The position numbers and the translations under genes were made by a program. A model generated the notes under the pieces. That model saw only the letters and a list, made by a program, of their open reading frames with translations, was not told the DNA's origin and did not search any database. DNA of 64,000 nucleotides. It comes from Rhipidocladum racemiflorum. Lineage: Eukaryota > Streptophyta > Magnoliopsida > Poales > Poaceae. Where the stretch lies: assembly GCA_036346355.1 (NCBI GenBank), contig CM070581.1, forward strand, positions 48,069,849-48,133,848. Direction: 5' to 3'. Of the stretch, positions 25,552 to 37,014 are shown piece by piece. Positions within the stretch are counted from its first letter, which is position 1. Each line of letters starts with the position of its first letter.

Positions 25552-25553
25552 AC

Positions 25554-27596
25554 TGTAACACCCCATAAAACTAAACTGTTGTACAAGAAAAATTCAACAG
25601 CGTTTCCCTAAAAGCAGGACAATACGGAAGCAATTCAAATGGGAATAACATCACGATATCAAAACTAGAGACAACAAGTCTAATTCAAATAGGAATCAAC
25701 CATAAACATAACACATCTCTAAAGGGACAACCATAAACGAAATCAAGTTTAAAGGGGCAACAATGGGTCTAGGTGTAATAATATTTCAAACAACTAATGA
25801 ATTAATTAAAGCACTAGTTCAAGTGAGTCGTGGCGACCCAGAAGAATTATTGTGTTGCTAGCCCACCCTTCATGCTTACGACTCACAAGCGCTACTGAAA
25901 ACATCAAAAGCGACAAGTAGTGAGATTGGGTAAATCTCAGCAAGCGGAACAACTAATACAAATAACACATCCACCATAAAACTAGCATACCACATTCCTC
26001 ATATCCAATACCACATCATAGAGTCCACACAACCTCAGTAAAATGCATATGATTGTGGACATACTTATGCCATGATCCTCCTCACCGTGCCCTTTCTCCG
26101 GAACACACGGTGTTGTACGTCTTGATCGCGCCTGTTGGCGTCGACAAAACTTCCAATGCATGATTATGCAGTTAATGCTTCATGCATGAATTCATTCATA
26201 ACCTTCCCCACTGAGTCCACATGTTTGCATATCATCATATAGCATGGATAGAAAGCAAATATCATTGAGATGAAATGTTTAGACAATTCATCAGGTAAAC
26301 AACATCATTCTTCACCTTACTCATGATTCATAGCCAAACCACAACATCACAATGCCAGTCAAGATATTGCAATCCTCAAAGCAAGTGATTAAACCATGTA
26401 TGATTGCTGTAATTGGAGTTTATAATGAAGGCGAAGCAAACAACGATGTATAGCTTAACAATACAACTACTTCCACTTGCCTTTACCGACGTAGATGACG
26501 AATCTAGTTGCGTCCAGAAGGGGCACCACCTGAACAAGCATACTTTCAGTATATAATAATATCACAATTGATCAAACAATTCAAACACGCGTTTCCTACA
26601 ACCCGTTCCCCTTTTAAACACCGAAAACCCCGATCTGTCCGGATCGAACAGCAACACCCTCTCTTCCCAATTTCGTATCTTTTTTTCTACTGTTCATAAA
26701 AATACAAACAAATTACAGTAGCTAGATATTGACGAGATATACAACTTTCATGAAGGTCACAAATTTCAATTCCACTGTTAAATATGCCTAAACAACCGTC
26801 CAACACAGTGGACGAAATCTGTTTCCAGATTCTGTTCATCATCTTCAAACAGCGATAACTCTCAGACCGACGCCCCAAAAATTCTGAAAAAATTACAGAG
26901 GCTAGTTCTCGACGTTATCTACAACTTTCTAGTTATAGGTTTTTGCAGGAAAAATCATCTATACCACGTAAAACGCGAAACAATCCGCGCTGCACAATCT
27001 CCCTTTCCAGAAACAGCACCACGTGAACAACTACCCTTCTCCCCCATCAAGATCCATCCAAACCACACACCACCAGATCTAATACACTCCTAATCCCTAG
27101 GTAGAACAGGGGTAAAAGTTTGGGAATTTTACCTAGAGTTCTCCCTTGAGAACCCACGAAGAATGCGCGACGATCCCCGAAACGGAAATCTGCTCGTCCT
27201 CCACGCCTCCACGGATCCTCTTCTCGTTTTCTCCTTCGCGTTTCGCGGCGGATCTTGAGCCACCACGCAGGGGGAGGAAGAGGAGGGGTGGTGCGGCTGC
27301 TAGGGGAGGAAGGGGGAGGCGCCCTAGGGTTGAAAAGGGTGGGGGCGCCACCCCTCTTGAGGGAAAGGTGGGCCGGCCCACTAGGGCGTGGGGAGGGAGG
27401 GGGTGGGAAGGGAATTCCCGGCCCAGGCCCAGGTTGCCTCAGCCCAGCTAAAACTAGTCCAAAACTCTAATTTCTTATATTAATTGCAGCATAAAACTCA
27501 ATTATTTCATCTCCCAACATTTCCCTCATTCCTTCCAAAATCGAAACAAGGAAGAAAACCCCCCTACGGCAATCTCCCAAATTCTAAGGCATCACA
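25554..27596 (-). repeat. LTR 3 of array F (5' LTR of the array)
   Basis: 2,043 bp with intact ends TGTAACACCCC and GGCATCACA, bordered on the right by the GGGGA duplication. The hairpin GTTCTC-CCTT-GAGAAC is at 27138-27153. Confidence 0.93.
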
Positions 27597-28103
27597 GGGG
27601 AGGTCACCCTAGGGCAGCAAGGGGGGGTGGAGGAGAGGTGGTGTGCAATGGGGAGCAATGGGGGCGCCATGGGGGCAAGAGATGGGGCGGCTAGGAGGTG
27701 GAGGGAGGAGGAAGGGTGGCGGCTAGGGTTAGGGGCGCATGGGGCAGGGGTGGACGCCCCAAGGGCTGGTGGGGAGCCCTTTTACCAGCCCCCACACCCA
27801 AACCTAGTCCGTTACGGAGACCTACTCCATCCCACCAAAGCCCACCAAGGCCCAAACTCCCCCGGGAAGGCCCAAAATCCGGAAAGCGGCCGGAAAAGCT
27901 ATTAACCTCCATATCCTATAGTTTTAACCTTAATTCCACATCTCATAATGTTATTAACCTTATCATGCACGTTAAATAAGGTTACGACACTCCGTGGTGT
28001 CACAACGCTTCAAAAGGCCCAAAAACGCGAGTAAACCTCTAGCCGTAAGATTTTCTACTCTAATTTCGCAATTTGTAATGTCACACCAAAACGTAGTGTC
28101 ACA

Positions 28104-30385
28104 TTCTTCCCCCCTTCAACTGGATTCGACCTCAAATCCGAAGGACACCAAAAACAACTACCAAGTCCCCAAGGGACAAAAGGCTTCTCAGCCGCAAAGG
28201 CTCCATCAACCCAAAACGCTCGAATCCTCAATGCATAAACATTTCGCACTTCTATCACAACCAACCTGACTACCACACTCCATCAAACTCAATCATGACA
28301 CATAATCCCATCTCTTCCAATTATTTGACCCTTTTCACAAAGAATCAAAATTAACTAATGTCATCTACGTACATAGCCTTCCTCGACAAAACTTTTCTTT
28401 TCTTCCACAAACCACGCTACACTTTCATTCTACCCTCTCCCAGGCATAACACACACCCAGGGACAACTAGCTACGACAAAGTTCACGACAGATCACTATA
28501 TTTCAAATTATCATCACTTTTTAACAATCCAACCATATTCTCAACAAGGTTTGGACCGACATCACCAACTTCCAACATGACCACCCTTCGAACCACAACC
28601 AAAGTTCTACGCCTAGCCCAAGGTAGAGCTGTAAATTATTACCAAACCTCAACTGGTTCTTTTCCTATGAGGGTCTCGCCCTCACACTTTCTCACTCAAA
28701 AACTACCAAACCCATGAGTATAATCCTCCATTATGCTCAACAATTCCATAGACATTTCTATTCACATCTCAAACGAGAATGCCAACAAAGAGCAACTCCC
28801 TTAGTCGGATGAACCACATTCATCAACTCGAACCCAAAACACAACAAATCACTTGGAACAAAGGTTTGACAACCTCGAAAGATCACTCGATCTCTTTTCC
28901 TAAGTTAAGTCGCAAAGGAATAACTCCAATCTCAAATCAATGCGATACATCTCGCATCGGGGACCACTCAAACAAAAAGAGAGACTCCACACAATTCTTT
29001 GTCAGAAATTCTCAACAATCAATGACAACTCGACTCACTTTCACCACAGCCAAGCATCTCATAAAAACAACATTGTGGAAGAGAAAACCGATTCTCAAAC
29101 CAATCGAAAGAATCCACAACCGCCATAATAACTCTCAAGGAAACAAGGAAACCCAATCCTCTTACAACAAAGCCAAATGCCAGGAACTCTTCACTCTTTC
29201 TTTTCATGCTAAAGAGCAAATGGAAATCTAGATTCATGACATGAAACCAAGCTTTTCGAGAGCACCCCGGATTAGTCATATTTCCCTATATGACTTACTC
29301 ACCGACCTGGCTCAACGACTCTTTTATCAATAGACATCTATAAATATGTCATGTTTCCTTTTCACCATTCATTCATCATGTACAACGCTACCAAATAGTC
29401 ATTCACAAGACAACTTCTTCCTCTGCATCACATGATTAAAACTTGGATAGCATCGATGATTGCGCCAAATCATAAAACTATGAGGGGAACACCATTAACA
29501 GGAAAACACCACGTCATACATAACCCGTCGACAATTGAAAGCCAAATTTGTAAAGCATCACGTTTTAACCAAAATCAACATTTTGAAAGAGAACATCAAT
29601 TCTCAAAGAGAAATGGGAGACTCATTTTCCCAAAATGAGAACACTTCACCAACCCGAATCACTTATAAACATTCATAAAATCCACCCTTTTTGAAACACT
29701 CGCAAACACCACATGACCTTTTCCAAATAAATCCAGTTCCAATCAAATAGATTTACAAATTAAATCTCAAGAATTTTCAACACAGCCCACTATGTCCATC
29801 GGCTTCTTTTTTAAGATTTACTCCAAATATGCTTCAGTGCGAACGCGAAGGAGCGCGATCCACTCAAAGGCTTTTGGGTGCAAAATCAAACTCATAGCAT
29901 AAACTGAACAACTTAGCCAAAACCAAAGATGGGCACCAACCTCTACGAGTTTTAGGGAAACTCGAAAATGCAACATAAAGAACACCTTGACCAAAAAAAA
30001 ACATTTAACCAAGATAGCAAACCACCAACCCAGACCAAAAGGTTTTATACACAAGCTTGGCATGAGACTCACCATAACCAGTGTCCCACTATCCTTAACA
30101 TTTAAGCATTCCATAATCACTATTTACTTATCGAGAAAACCCATCTTAAATCAATCCATACTACCTCCTCAAGAACCCCAAAAACCAACACATCATAAAA
30201 CAACGTATTCTATATTTCAAACGTAGTACTTCAACAGATACTTAAGCATGATCATCCTATCAATTTTTATACCATAAATACGTCAACATCTTGACAATCA
30301 AAACTTATTCCATTAACAAATGACTTCAACATACAAATAGTATCTCCATTAGACAAAGTCGAAAATTATGATTCTAAGATATACC
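28104..30385 (-). other. left part of the E interior, non-coding
   Basis: It begins with the purine tract (minus strand AAGGGGGGAAGAA, 28116-28104). The sequence is similar to the left half of the F interiors. The longest sense frame, 30120-29818 (100 codons), contains HPKAFEWIALL, matching HPKVFEWIAPL at 23244-23041 in F. No known domain is recognised. The region ends at the ATACC duplication of element G. Confidence 0.75.
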
Positions 30386-32570
30386 TGTAACACCCCGGCA
30401 TTTACTATGCCTGAATGTTACCAAACATAAGCTAAACAACATCTAAATACCACATTTAACATCAAATTCCAGCAAAGGTGCATAGGCTAAAAACCGAGAT
30501 TTCGGCAGCACCCCCTTTGTTTAATCATGAATTTAAGAAACAGCAACAATATAGCATTATATGGCAATAAGAGAAACATCTAAACAGCAATAAATAAAGT
30601 CTTAACGACAATAAAAGACTAACATCAAGCTCTTAAAGTTCCAAGTGTCAAACAAACAATAGAACTCTCATTAACCAAGCTAAGACTTAATTTAAAGGCC
30701 ATCACACGCAATTTATTATCCAACTAAATGAATTGACTTGGGGAAACATTAAGGTGAAGCAACGTGTGAGAGTGTGACTATTCCCCTTTCCCGCATGCCG
30801 TTCTCATGGTACCTAAAACAACAAGAAAACACAAGGGTGAGTTCGAAAACTCAGCAAGCATACTGCAATGGACAACAAGCATAACAACAAGTCAATAACA
30901 TCTTTCATCATGTATAACATCTCATTCATGAATACTTATCAATATCATCATCAATTTGTATATGTAATGCATTGCTCCTCTCTCTCGACTGAACCTCATA
31001 CTCGGTATGGGAAGTACACACCTTCGGGTGTGCACCCTTCCCCTTCCATCCCGAAGATGGAGGGTGCTCATCACTCCAAACACCACGTGGATGGAATCAC
31101 GACATAGACTTACTCAATGGCTCCGGACTAGTCATAACTTTTCACCGACCTTGCCGGACTAGCTATGACTTTCTCACCGCCTCGCCCTATCTCATGACAT
31201 GCATGCAACCATGCAAATATCATATTCAATTCACATATTAACACATGGCATCATAATATGTTAAACATGCTCATCATATCATATCAATCATTAAATCATG
31301 GCAAGTGGACATATCTTGTAGGCAATTCCATCTAATTTCAACATGCAACCTACAACTTGCTATCCATCACAACACACTTGCCTCAACCACGCAACGGATT
31401 GGCGGGAAGAAGAGGGAACTCCCGGGTCACACCACCTGCACATAGGCATCACACACTCACAATCATAACCTCAAAACAGTACACACGCCCCATCTAACCC
31501 GACATTGCCAACTACTCGCAAAACCTAAAACAGAGGTTCTGTCCCGGCGAACAGCAGCCTTGCAAAAGGCATAACTTGAGTTCTGGGACTCCAAATCGAA
31601 TAAACGAGTACACCGTCATGAAGCTTAGAAATTTCCCAACTTTTTCTAGTTATAGGGAAAGACTGATTCGGACTCTAAAATTGTTTAATCTACAATTACC
31701 ACAATCTGTTCCAGTTACGTCACAGATTTTAGGCGCTCGGTAAAACAGCCATAACTTTCAAACGGCTGATCGGAAATTAACGTGCTTTACGTCCACGGAA
31801 AGATAATTAAATTATCTACAACTTCCTAGAAGTCCGTACGGTCTGATTCGATTCTAAATCGACGGGAAACTCGAACCCTAGTTCGACTGCTCAATCTGCC
31901 CGAAAACAGAAACGTGGACAAGTTTAGATCTAACCCAAATTACTTCAAACCAGCGCCTCCAATTGATCTAAAACTTGATAAACACCCTAATAACAGTACC
32001 TAGATCATCCCTAAGGATCCCTAAGATCATACCTTGCCCGGCGCAAAACTCCAATCAATCTCCTCCGCGAATCTCTCGCGACCGCCTCGCTCCACGCTCG
32101 CTCCTCGCTCCTTGCTCTCGCCTCGCCTCCACGGGATGACTCCGCGAGGCAGGGGTGGGGAGACCACCCTAGGGCAGCAAGGGTGGAGGGGAGGGGGTGT
32201 GGAGGTGGAGGAAAGGGGAGGGGATGCGCACGGTTATGGGGGCTAGGGCTTAGGGGAGGGGGAGGGAGGAGAGGGGCGCAAGAGGGGGAGGTGGGGGGCG
32301 CAAGGGGCTGAGGTGGGGGCGCAAGGGGGCAGGGGGAGCCCCTTTTAACAGCCCTCAACCCAATCCTAGTCCGTTACGGAGTCCTAATCCATCCCACCAA
32401 AGCCCACCAAGGCCCAAAACTCTTCCGAAGGCCCAAAACCCCGAAACGGCCCGAAACGCCCGAAACGCATAACTCCCGATCCTTATGATCTTAACCTTAT
32501 TTCCACATCTCATACTGTATTTAACCTTATCTTGCTAAATAATAAGGTTACTACACTCCTATGTGTAACA
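30386..32570 (-). repeat. 3' LTR of element G
   Basis: 2,185 bp, from TGTAACACCCCGG to ATGTGTAACA, followed inside by the purine tract (minus strand TTGAAGGGAAGAA). It is similar over its length to the LTR at 37015-39189, but the two differ in many small clustered indels in CG-rich stretches such as 32060-32140. Confidence 0.9.
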
Positions 32571-32809
32571 TTCTTCCCTTCAACAGGATTCGACCGAATC
32601 TAAACGCATCAACAAGAAACCCAAAGAAACCAAAAGGTCGAATTTTCACATCACATACCCGAGGCGAACAGCTCGATACCTCTCGCAGATGCGAGACTCC
32701 AGCCCCAAGTCGCTTTCTCTCTCGATGTGACCACAGGACCTTGACAAACTTAAGCGCCCTGTCTTCATCACTCGCCTAAGTCCCTGCACTTCCACAGATT
32801 CGGACTCAA

Positions 32810-34075
32810 GGTGAGGTCCTCATTAGCACTAATGGTTCCAATGGAACCACCAACTCCGATCATGCAAGTATTTCCTCAACATCGAGACATGGAACACATC
32901 ATGCACACCTTGCATGGATTCCTAGCTCTAGGCGATAGGCCAACCCGCCAACTCCCTGCGAGGATAGGAAAAGGCCCAACATACCTTGGATCGAAGCCTT
33001 TGGTGCCAAACGCATTCACACCCTTGGTGGAGAGATACTGCAAGAGTACGCTTATCACCCACCTCAAACTCCAAGTCTCGCGCCACATCAAGATAGCTCT
33101 TCTGCCTGCTCAGGTCAGCGAGAAGGTTCTCATTAACCTCCGACACGCGATCAACAAATTCCGCTGAACCTAATCCGCCCAAGAATAGCTTCTTCGCCAC
33201 AAAGATCCCAACAAAGTGGCGACCGCACTTCCGCCATACAAAGACTCATAAGGAGTGCACGGATCGGAATGATAGTCATTAGGGCAAACTCGCAAGGGGC
33301 AAATGGTCTTCCCAAATACCTTCCAAGCCATCACACAGTGCCCCGAGCATGTCCTCCAAAGTTTGATGGGTACGCCAGATCGCCCATCTGGCTCGAGGGT
33401 GAAAAGCGGTACTAAGGCAAAGTCACACTCCAAAGCACTCGCAAACTCTCCTGCAACTTGGAGACGAACTCGCATCCCGACAGAGATAATGGTCTTGGGT
33501 ACACCATGCAATCTCACAATCTCCCGCATAGATGGGAGCCAACTCGCCACAATGAATTGGTCGTATGGATGGGAATGAAATGCGCCGACTTGCCGAGACG
33601 GTCCACCACAACCCAAACAAGATCCTTCCCTCGTGGAGAACGAGGTAGACCAACCACGAATCCATGGAGATGTCATCCCATGGCCACACAGAACCTCCAA
33701 GGGCCGCAAAGCCGGACGCTTTATGCTCGCCTTTGATCTTCTCGACAGATCCCACAAGACGCCACATACTTGGCCATATCCACTCTCATCCTTTCCACCG
33801 TAAATTCTTCTTCAAGTCCTCAGACATCTTGGTCTCTCCAGATGGACCGTGGTACGGGTGCGATGAGCTTCTCTCGTGATGTCTTCTTTCACTTGAGATT
33901 TCCTGGGGCACGCATGCACGGGTCAAACCTCAAAACTCCCGCATCATCAACGGTAAAGTCTCCCGACTTGCCATCCTCAAGGCGCTTCTCACCGGGCTGA
34001 GCAAACGATCTCGCCGCTGCGCCTCGCAGACACGCCGGAATCGACTCAAGAATCAATTGAGTTTCAGTCAGCACG
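32810..34075 (-). pseudogene. gypsy integrase of element G
   Basis: Minus-strand fragments in shifting frames. The zinc-binding CGIC segment, aligned with KYVASCGIC of related elements, is at about 33770-33720. The core has WDDISMD at about 33690, IVRLHGVPKTIIS at about 33500, and PLRVCPNDYHSDPCTPYESLYGG around 33250. C-terminal pieces include SRQKSYLDVARDLEFEVGD at about 33110, KGFDPRYVGPFPIL and CMMCSMSRC near 32880. The order is that of a gypsy integrase. The visible frame changes exclude a working product in this sequence; some may be consensus errors rather than real mutations. Confidence 0.85.
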
Positions 34076-34199
34076 GTCCCACAAAGCAGAGGAGACTCCC
34101 AACCGCCAAAATCAGCAACAAGACAATCAACAACAGGGGCATTGTCTTACATCGAGAGCGCGGCCACCACATTTGCCTTCCCTGATGATACCGATAGTG

Positions 34200-35425
34200 A
34201 GGTCATAATCCTTTATCAATTCTAGCTCACCTCCTCCGCCTCAAGTTCAAATCTTTCTCGAAAGAAGATGTACTTGAGGCTCTTGTGATCAAGAAAATAT
34301 CACAAGATTCGCCACAAATAATGCCTCCATATCTTCAATGCAAACACCACAAGGCTAGCTCAAGATCATGGGTGGGATAGTTCTCGCTCATGCTTTTTCA
34401 GCAGCCTCAAGCATAAGCAATCACCTTGCCATTTTGCATGAGCACACAACCAAGTCCCAACCGAGAAGCATCGGGACAACAAGGAAGCGCTCTTCGAAGG
34501 GTAAGAACAGAGCAAACTAACTTCTCCTTCAAAGTGTAAGTCAGGCTCACACTGCAGCCCATCGGAACTTCATCCCCTTCTCGAGTCGGGCCAGAAAGTG
34601 GCTTGGCAATGATAGAGAAATCCTCGCACAAAACGCCGATAGTATCCACCAACCCAAGGAAACTACGCACCTCTTTGACATTGGAAGGCCTCTTCCAATC
34701 CAAAATCGCCGAGACTTTGCTAGGATCTACCGATATGCCCTCCGGATTGATGATGTGGCCAAGAAAACCCACTTGAAATCCAACTCGTGCACTTTTTCAC
34801 CTTAGCAAAGAATTGATTCTCCTCGTACTCAAAGACAAGCCTCAAGTGTCGCTCATGCTCCTCTTCCGATTTAGAGTAAATCGTAATGTCATCGATGAAC
34901 ACTACCACAAACTCATCAAGGTACTTGTGTAGCATAATCGTTCATCGCCTCCATAAAGACAAGAGAGCATTAGTTAGTCCAAAAGACATAACTTTAAATT
35001 CATAATGCCCATACCTAGTGGAGAAAGCAACTTTCTCAATGTCCTGCCTCACACGGATCTGATTATACCCATCAAGATCAATTTTGGAGAACACCTTGCT
35101 CCTTCGCTTGGTCAAACAGATCTCGATGCGAGGCAAAGGATACTTGTTTTTGGACTCACTTGGTTAAGAGCACGATAATCAATGCACATACGCCAACTTC
35201 CATCCTTCTTCGAGACGAAGAGGACGGGTGCTCCTCATGGCGACACGCTACGCTAATGAAGCCTTTGGCCAACAGATCCTCCAATCGCTTCTTCAACTCG
35301 CCTTGAAAAGGTCGAGCTAAGCTGCATGGAGAGATAGAAATAGGTCGAGTGCCCTGAGCAAGATCAATACGAACTCCACATTCCTCACGGGAGGTAGACC
35401 TGCAACTCGCCGTGGAACACATCAA
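34200..35425 (-). pseudogene. gypsy reverse transcriptase and RNase H of element G
   Basis: Minus-strand motifs in order: DLAQGTRPIS and KKRLEDLLAKGFIS (35380-35260), FSKIDLDGYNQIRV (about 35090), MSFGLTNA, VVVFIDDITIYSKSEEEHE with the catalytic IDD (about 34890), FLGHIINPEGISVDPSKV and VRSFLGLV (34770-34660), then RNase H with ASRLGLGCVLMQNGKVIAYA (34465-34407) and HDLELALVVFALKIWRHYLW (34350-34290). These are classic gypsy RT and RNase H blocks. Frameshifts separate almost every block. Confidence 0.9.
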
Positions 35426-35429
35426 CGAA

Positions 35430-36300
35430 CTCCTTCACTACAGAATCTCCTCAATGGGAATCGAGGAAGATGGTTTCTCGTGACAAAGTCATGAGGAAAC
35501 CCAATGTAGCCTCAAACGCCGACTAAAACAAACTAGTCAAAGCAAAGATTTTAATCGAGGGTATACCACCTGGAAAGGTCAACTCACTCGACGGGCCTGC
35601 AGAAGGAAACCGCCTTCCGTAAAACAACAGATCTTAGCACAGATCGATGCAGCCACCCATGCCCAAAATGACATCAAAAGGAGCCAACTGATCACCATGA
35701 GATTGGCAAAGAAAACTCATCATCAATGGCAATGGTGCAACTGTGGCAAACCAAAAGAACTAGCAATCAAACCCCTGTGAGAACTGACTAACACGACTCG
35801 TAAATCCGCAACTCCCAACTTAGCTCTACTAGCAACTCCGACGACACAAAAGAATAGGATGCTCCTAATCAAATAGAACAAAGGCATCAACGAATCCACG
35901 AGCAAGGTACACCAAACCACCTCTCGATGCCCTACCGACTCGGGCTCGGCAAGAAAGCGCACACTCCCGGTGGCGCCGACGTATGGAGCCCCGACTCAGC
36001 CGATGCCCCATCAAGGCCGGGGCGAGGAGGCAATCGAGGAGGAGCAGACGGCCGCGCACCAAGATACCGGGTGGCGCCACGCAAAGGTGGCCGAGAAACA
36101 GGGGCAGCCATCAAGTGCACCGATCCTCTCGAAGACGCCACCGGCCGAGTGGGAGGAGAAGGCACCGCTCTCCCACTTGATGAGGCTACCGGGATTCATC
36201 CGGCACTCGCCCCGTATGGTCGGCTTGCCACAAAGGTTGCAACTCCCGGTTCAACCACACTCAAGCACGGTGCTCACCACCGCACTAACGATCCGCTAAA
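35430..36300 (-). pseudogene. gypsy gag C-terminus and protease of element G
   Basis: A knuckle-like CNLCGKP segment on the minus strand at about 36240-36215 marks the end of gag, though the histidine is not in register. The protease end is visible as PFDVILGM with a following W near 35690-35650, the usual end of gypsy protease. Between them are serine- and proline-rich pieces. The N-terminal gag is missing: sequence right of 36300 already matches the leader of the non-coding elements. Confidence 0.65.
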
Positions 36301-37014
36301 AATCCAATACAAAACACTTTTCTTTGGTTCACTCAACTAAAGCCAAGAAAAACAGCTAAACCGACCGCCGAACTACAGAGAACATCCGAAGGGAACCACC
36401 ATCAACTCTTCTATTTGACTCCAAATAACTACCCGATCAAGGACGTAAAGCGATAAGCATTCTTCTCCTACAGGGGTTAATAGTTCTTCTATGATGGCGC
36501 TTAACTCGCCACACCGTCAAACCTCATCACATTATGAACTGAAAAAGAGGTGACCGAACCCTTCGCACTACAACCCCACTTTTTATCACCACAACAGGAA
36601 CAACCCAATCATTTATACAGTATTGCACTGCGAATCCTCTGGAGCCTCGCCTGCCTCCACGCGCCACTGGCCCACGGCTTCTACTCCTGCATGGCCAAGA
36701 CTAGATGACAACCACCCAAACACGAAAGCACACAATCAAGATCATAATCAAACATCATCATAAGCATATTCCTTATCACATAGTCAAGCGCGATGCATTG
36801 ATGAACCAAAACCCATCCATCATGGCAACCAAGTGTGTCGATTTTAGATTAGTTATACCACTTTTACAAGTTTTAACGTTGCTATCCTATAACAAGGTTT
36901 TAGTTAGAACCTAAGCCATGTTTCTAAGTTATTCCACATCACATTTTAGTTGTACCTCTATAGCATGACACTAAAATTCACATTCCAAGGACCTACAAAT
37001 TCTCGATACTAATC
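36300..37014 (-). other. leader of element G, shared with E and F
   Basis: From about 36340 to 36960 the sequence follows the primer-proximal leader of E (40540-41080) and F (18700-19250), including CTCTTCTATTTGACTCC, TACCCGAT, TGATGGCG and the CGAA-CCC-TTCG hairpin at 36555-36565. The primer site is degraded (TCTCGATACTAATCAG next to the LTR). Confidence 0.75.

Larger units (their letters stand above)
21312..25553 (-). other. interior 2 of array F, non-coding
   Basis: About 4.24 kb, matching interior 1 nearly base for base apart from small clustered differences. The purine tract is at 21328-21312 and the leader hairpin at 25196-25210. No coding region is recognisable. Confidence 0.8.
12997..27596 (-). 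mobile_element. tandem LTR-interior-LTR-interior-LTR retroelement array (element F)
   Basis: Three LTRs of 2,043-2,045 bp (12997-15039, 19267-21311, 25554-27596) alternate with two interiors of about 4.23 kb. Only the outermost ends carry the GGGGA duplication (12992-12996 and 27597-27601), so the array occupies one insertion site. The repeat period is about 6.27-6.29 kb. The copies look almost identical over long stretches. The element is non-coding like E and related to it in the interior, but has its own LTR sequence (TGTAACACCCCATAAAAC to GGCATCACA). A tRNA-iMet primer site is clear only before the right-hand LTR. Confidence 0.93.
11134..28103 (-). repeat. 3' LTR of element E, interrupted by array F
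   Basis: The LTR occupies 11134-12996 and 27602-28103; the 14.6-kb array F lies between, with its GGGGA duplication at 12992-12996 and 27597-27601. It starts TGTAACACCCCGGCATTTAA and ends AGTGTCACA. It contains a CTCCTCG-type minisatellite (12925-12967) and no coding sequence. Near the middle (11896-12102) is a run of CATGGCATCA-like repeats. Confidence 0.88.
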
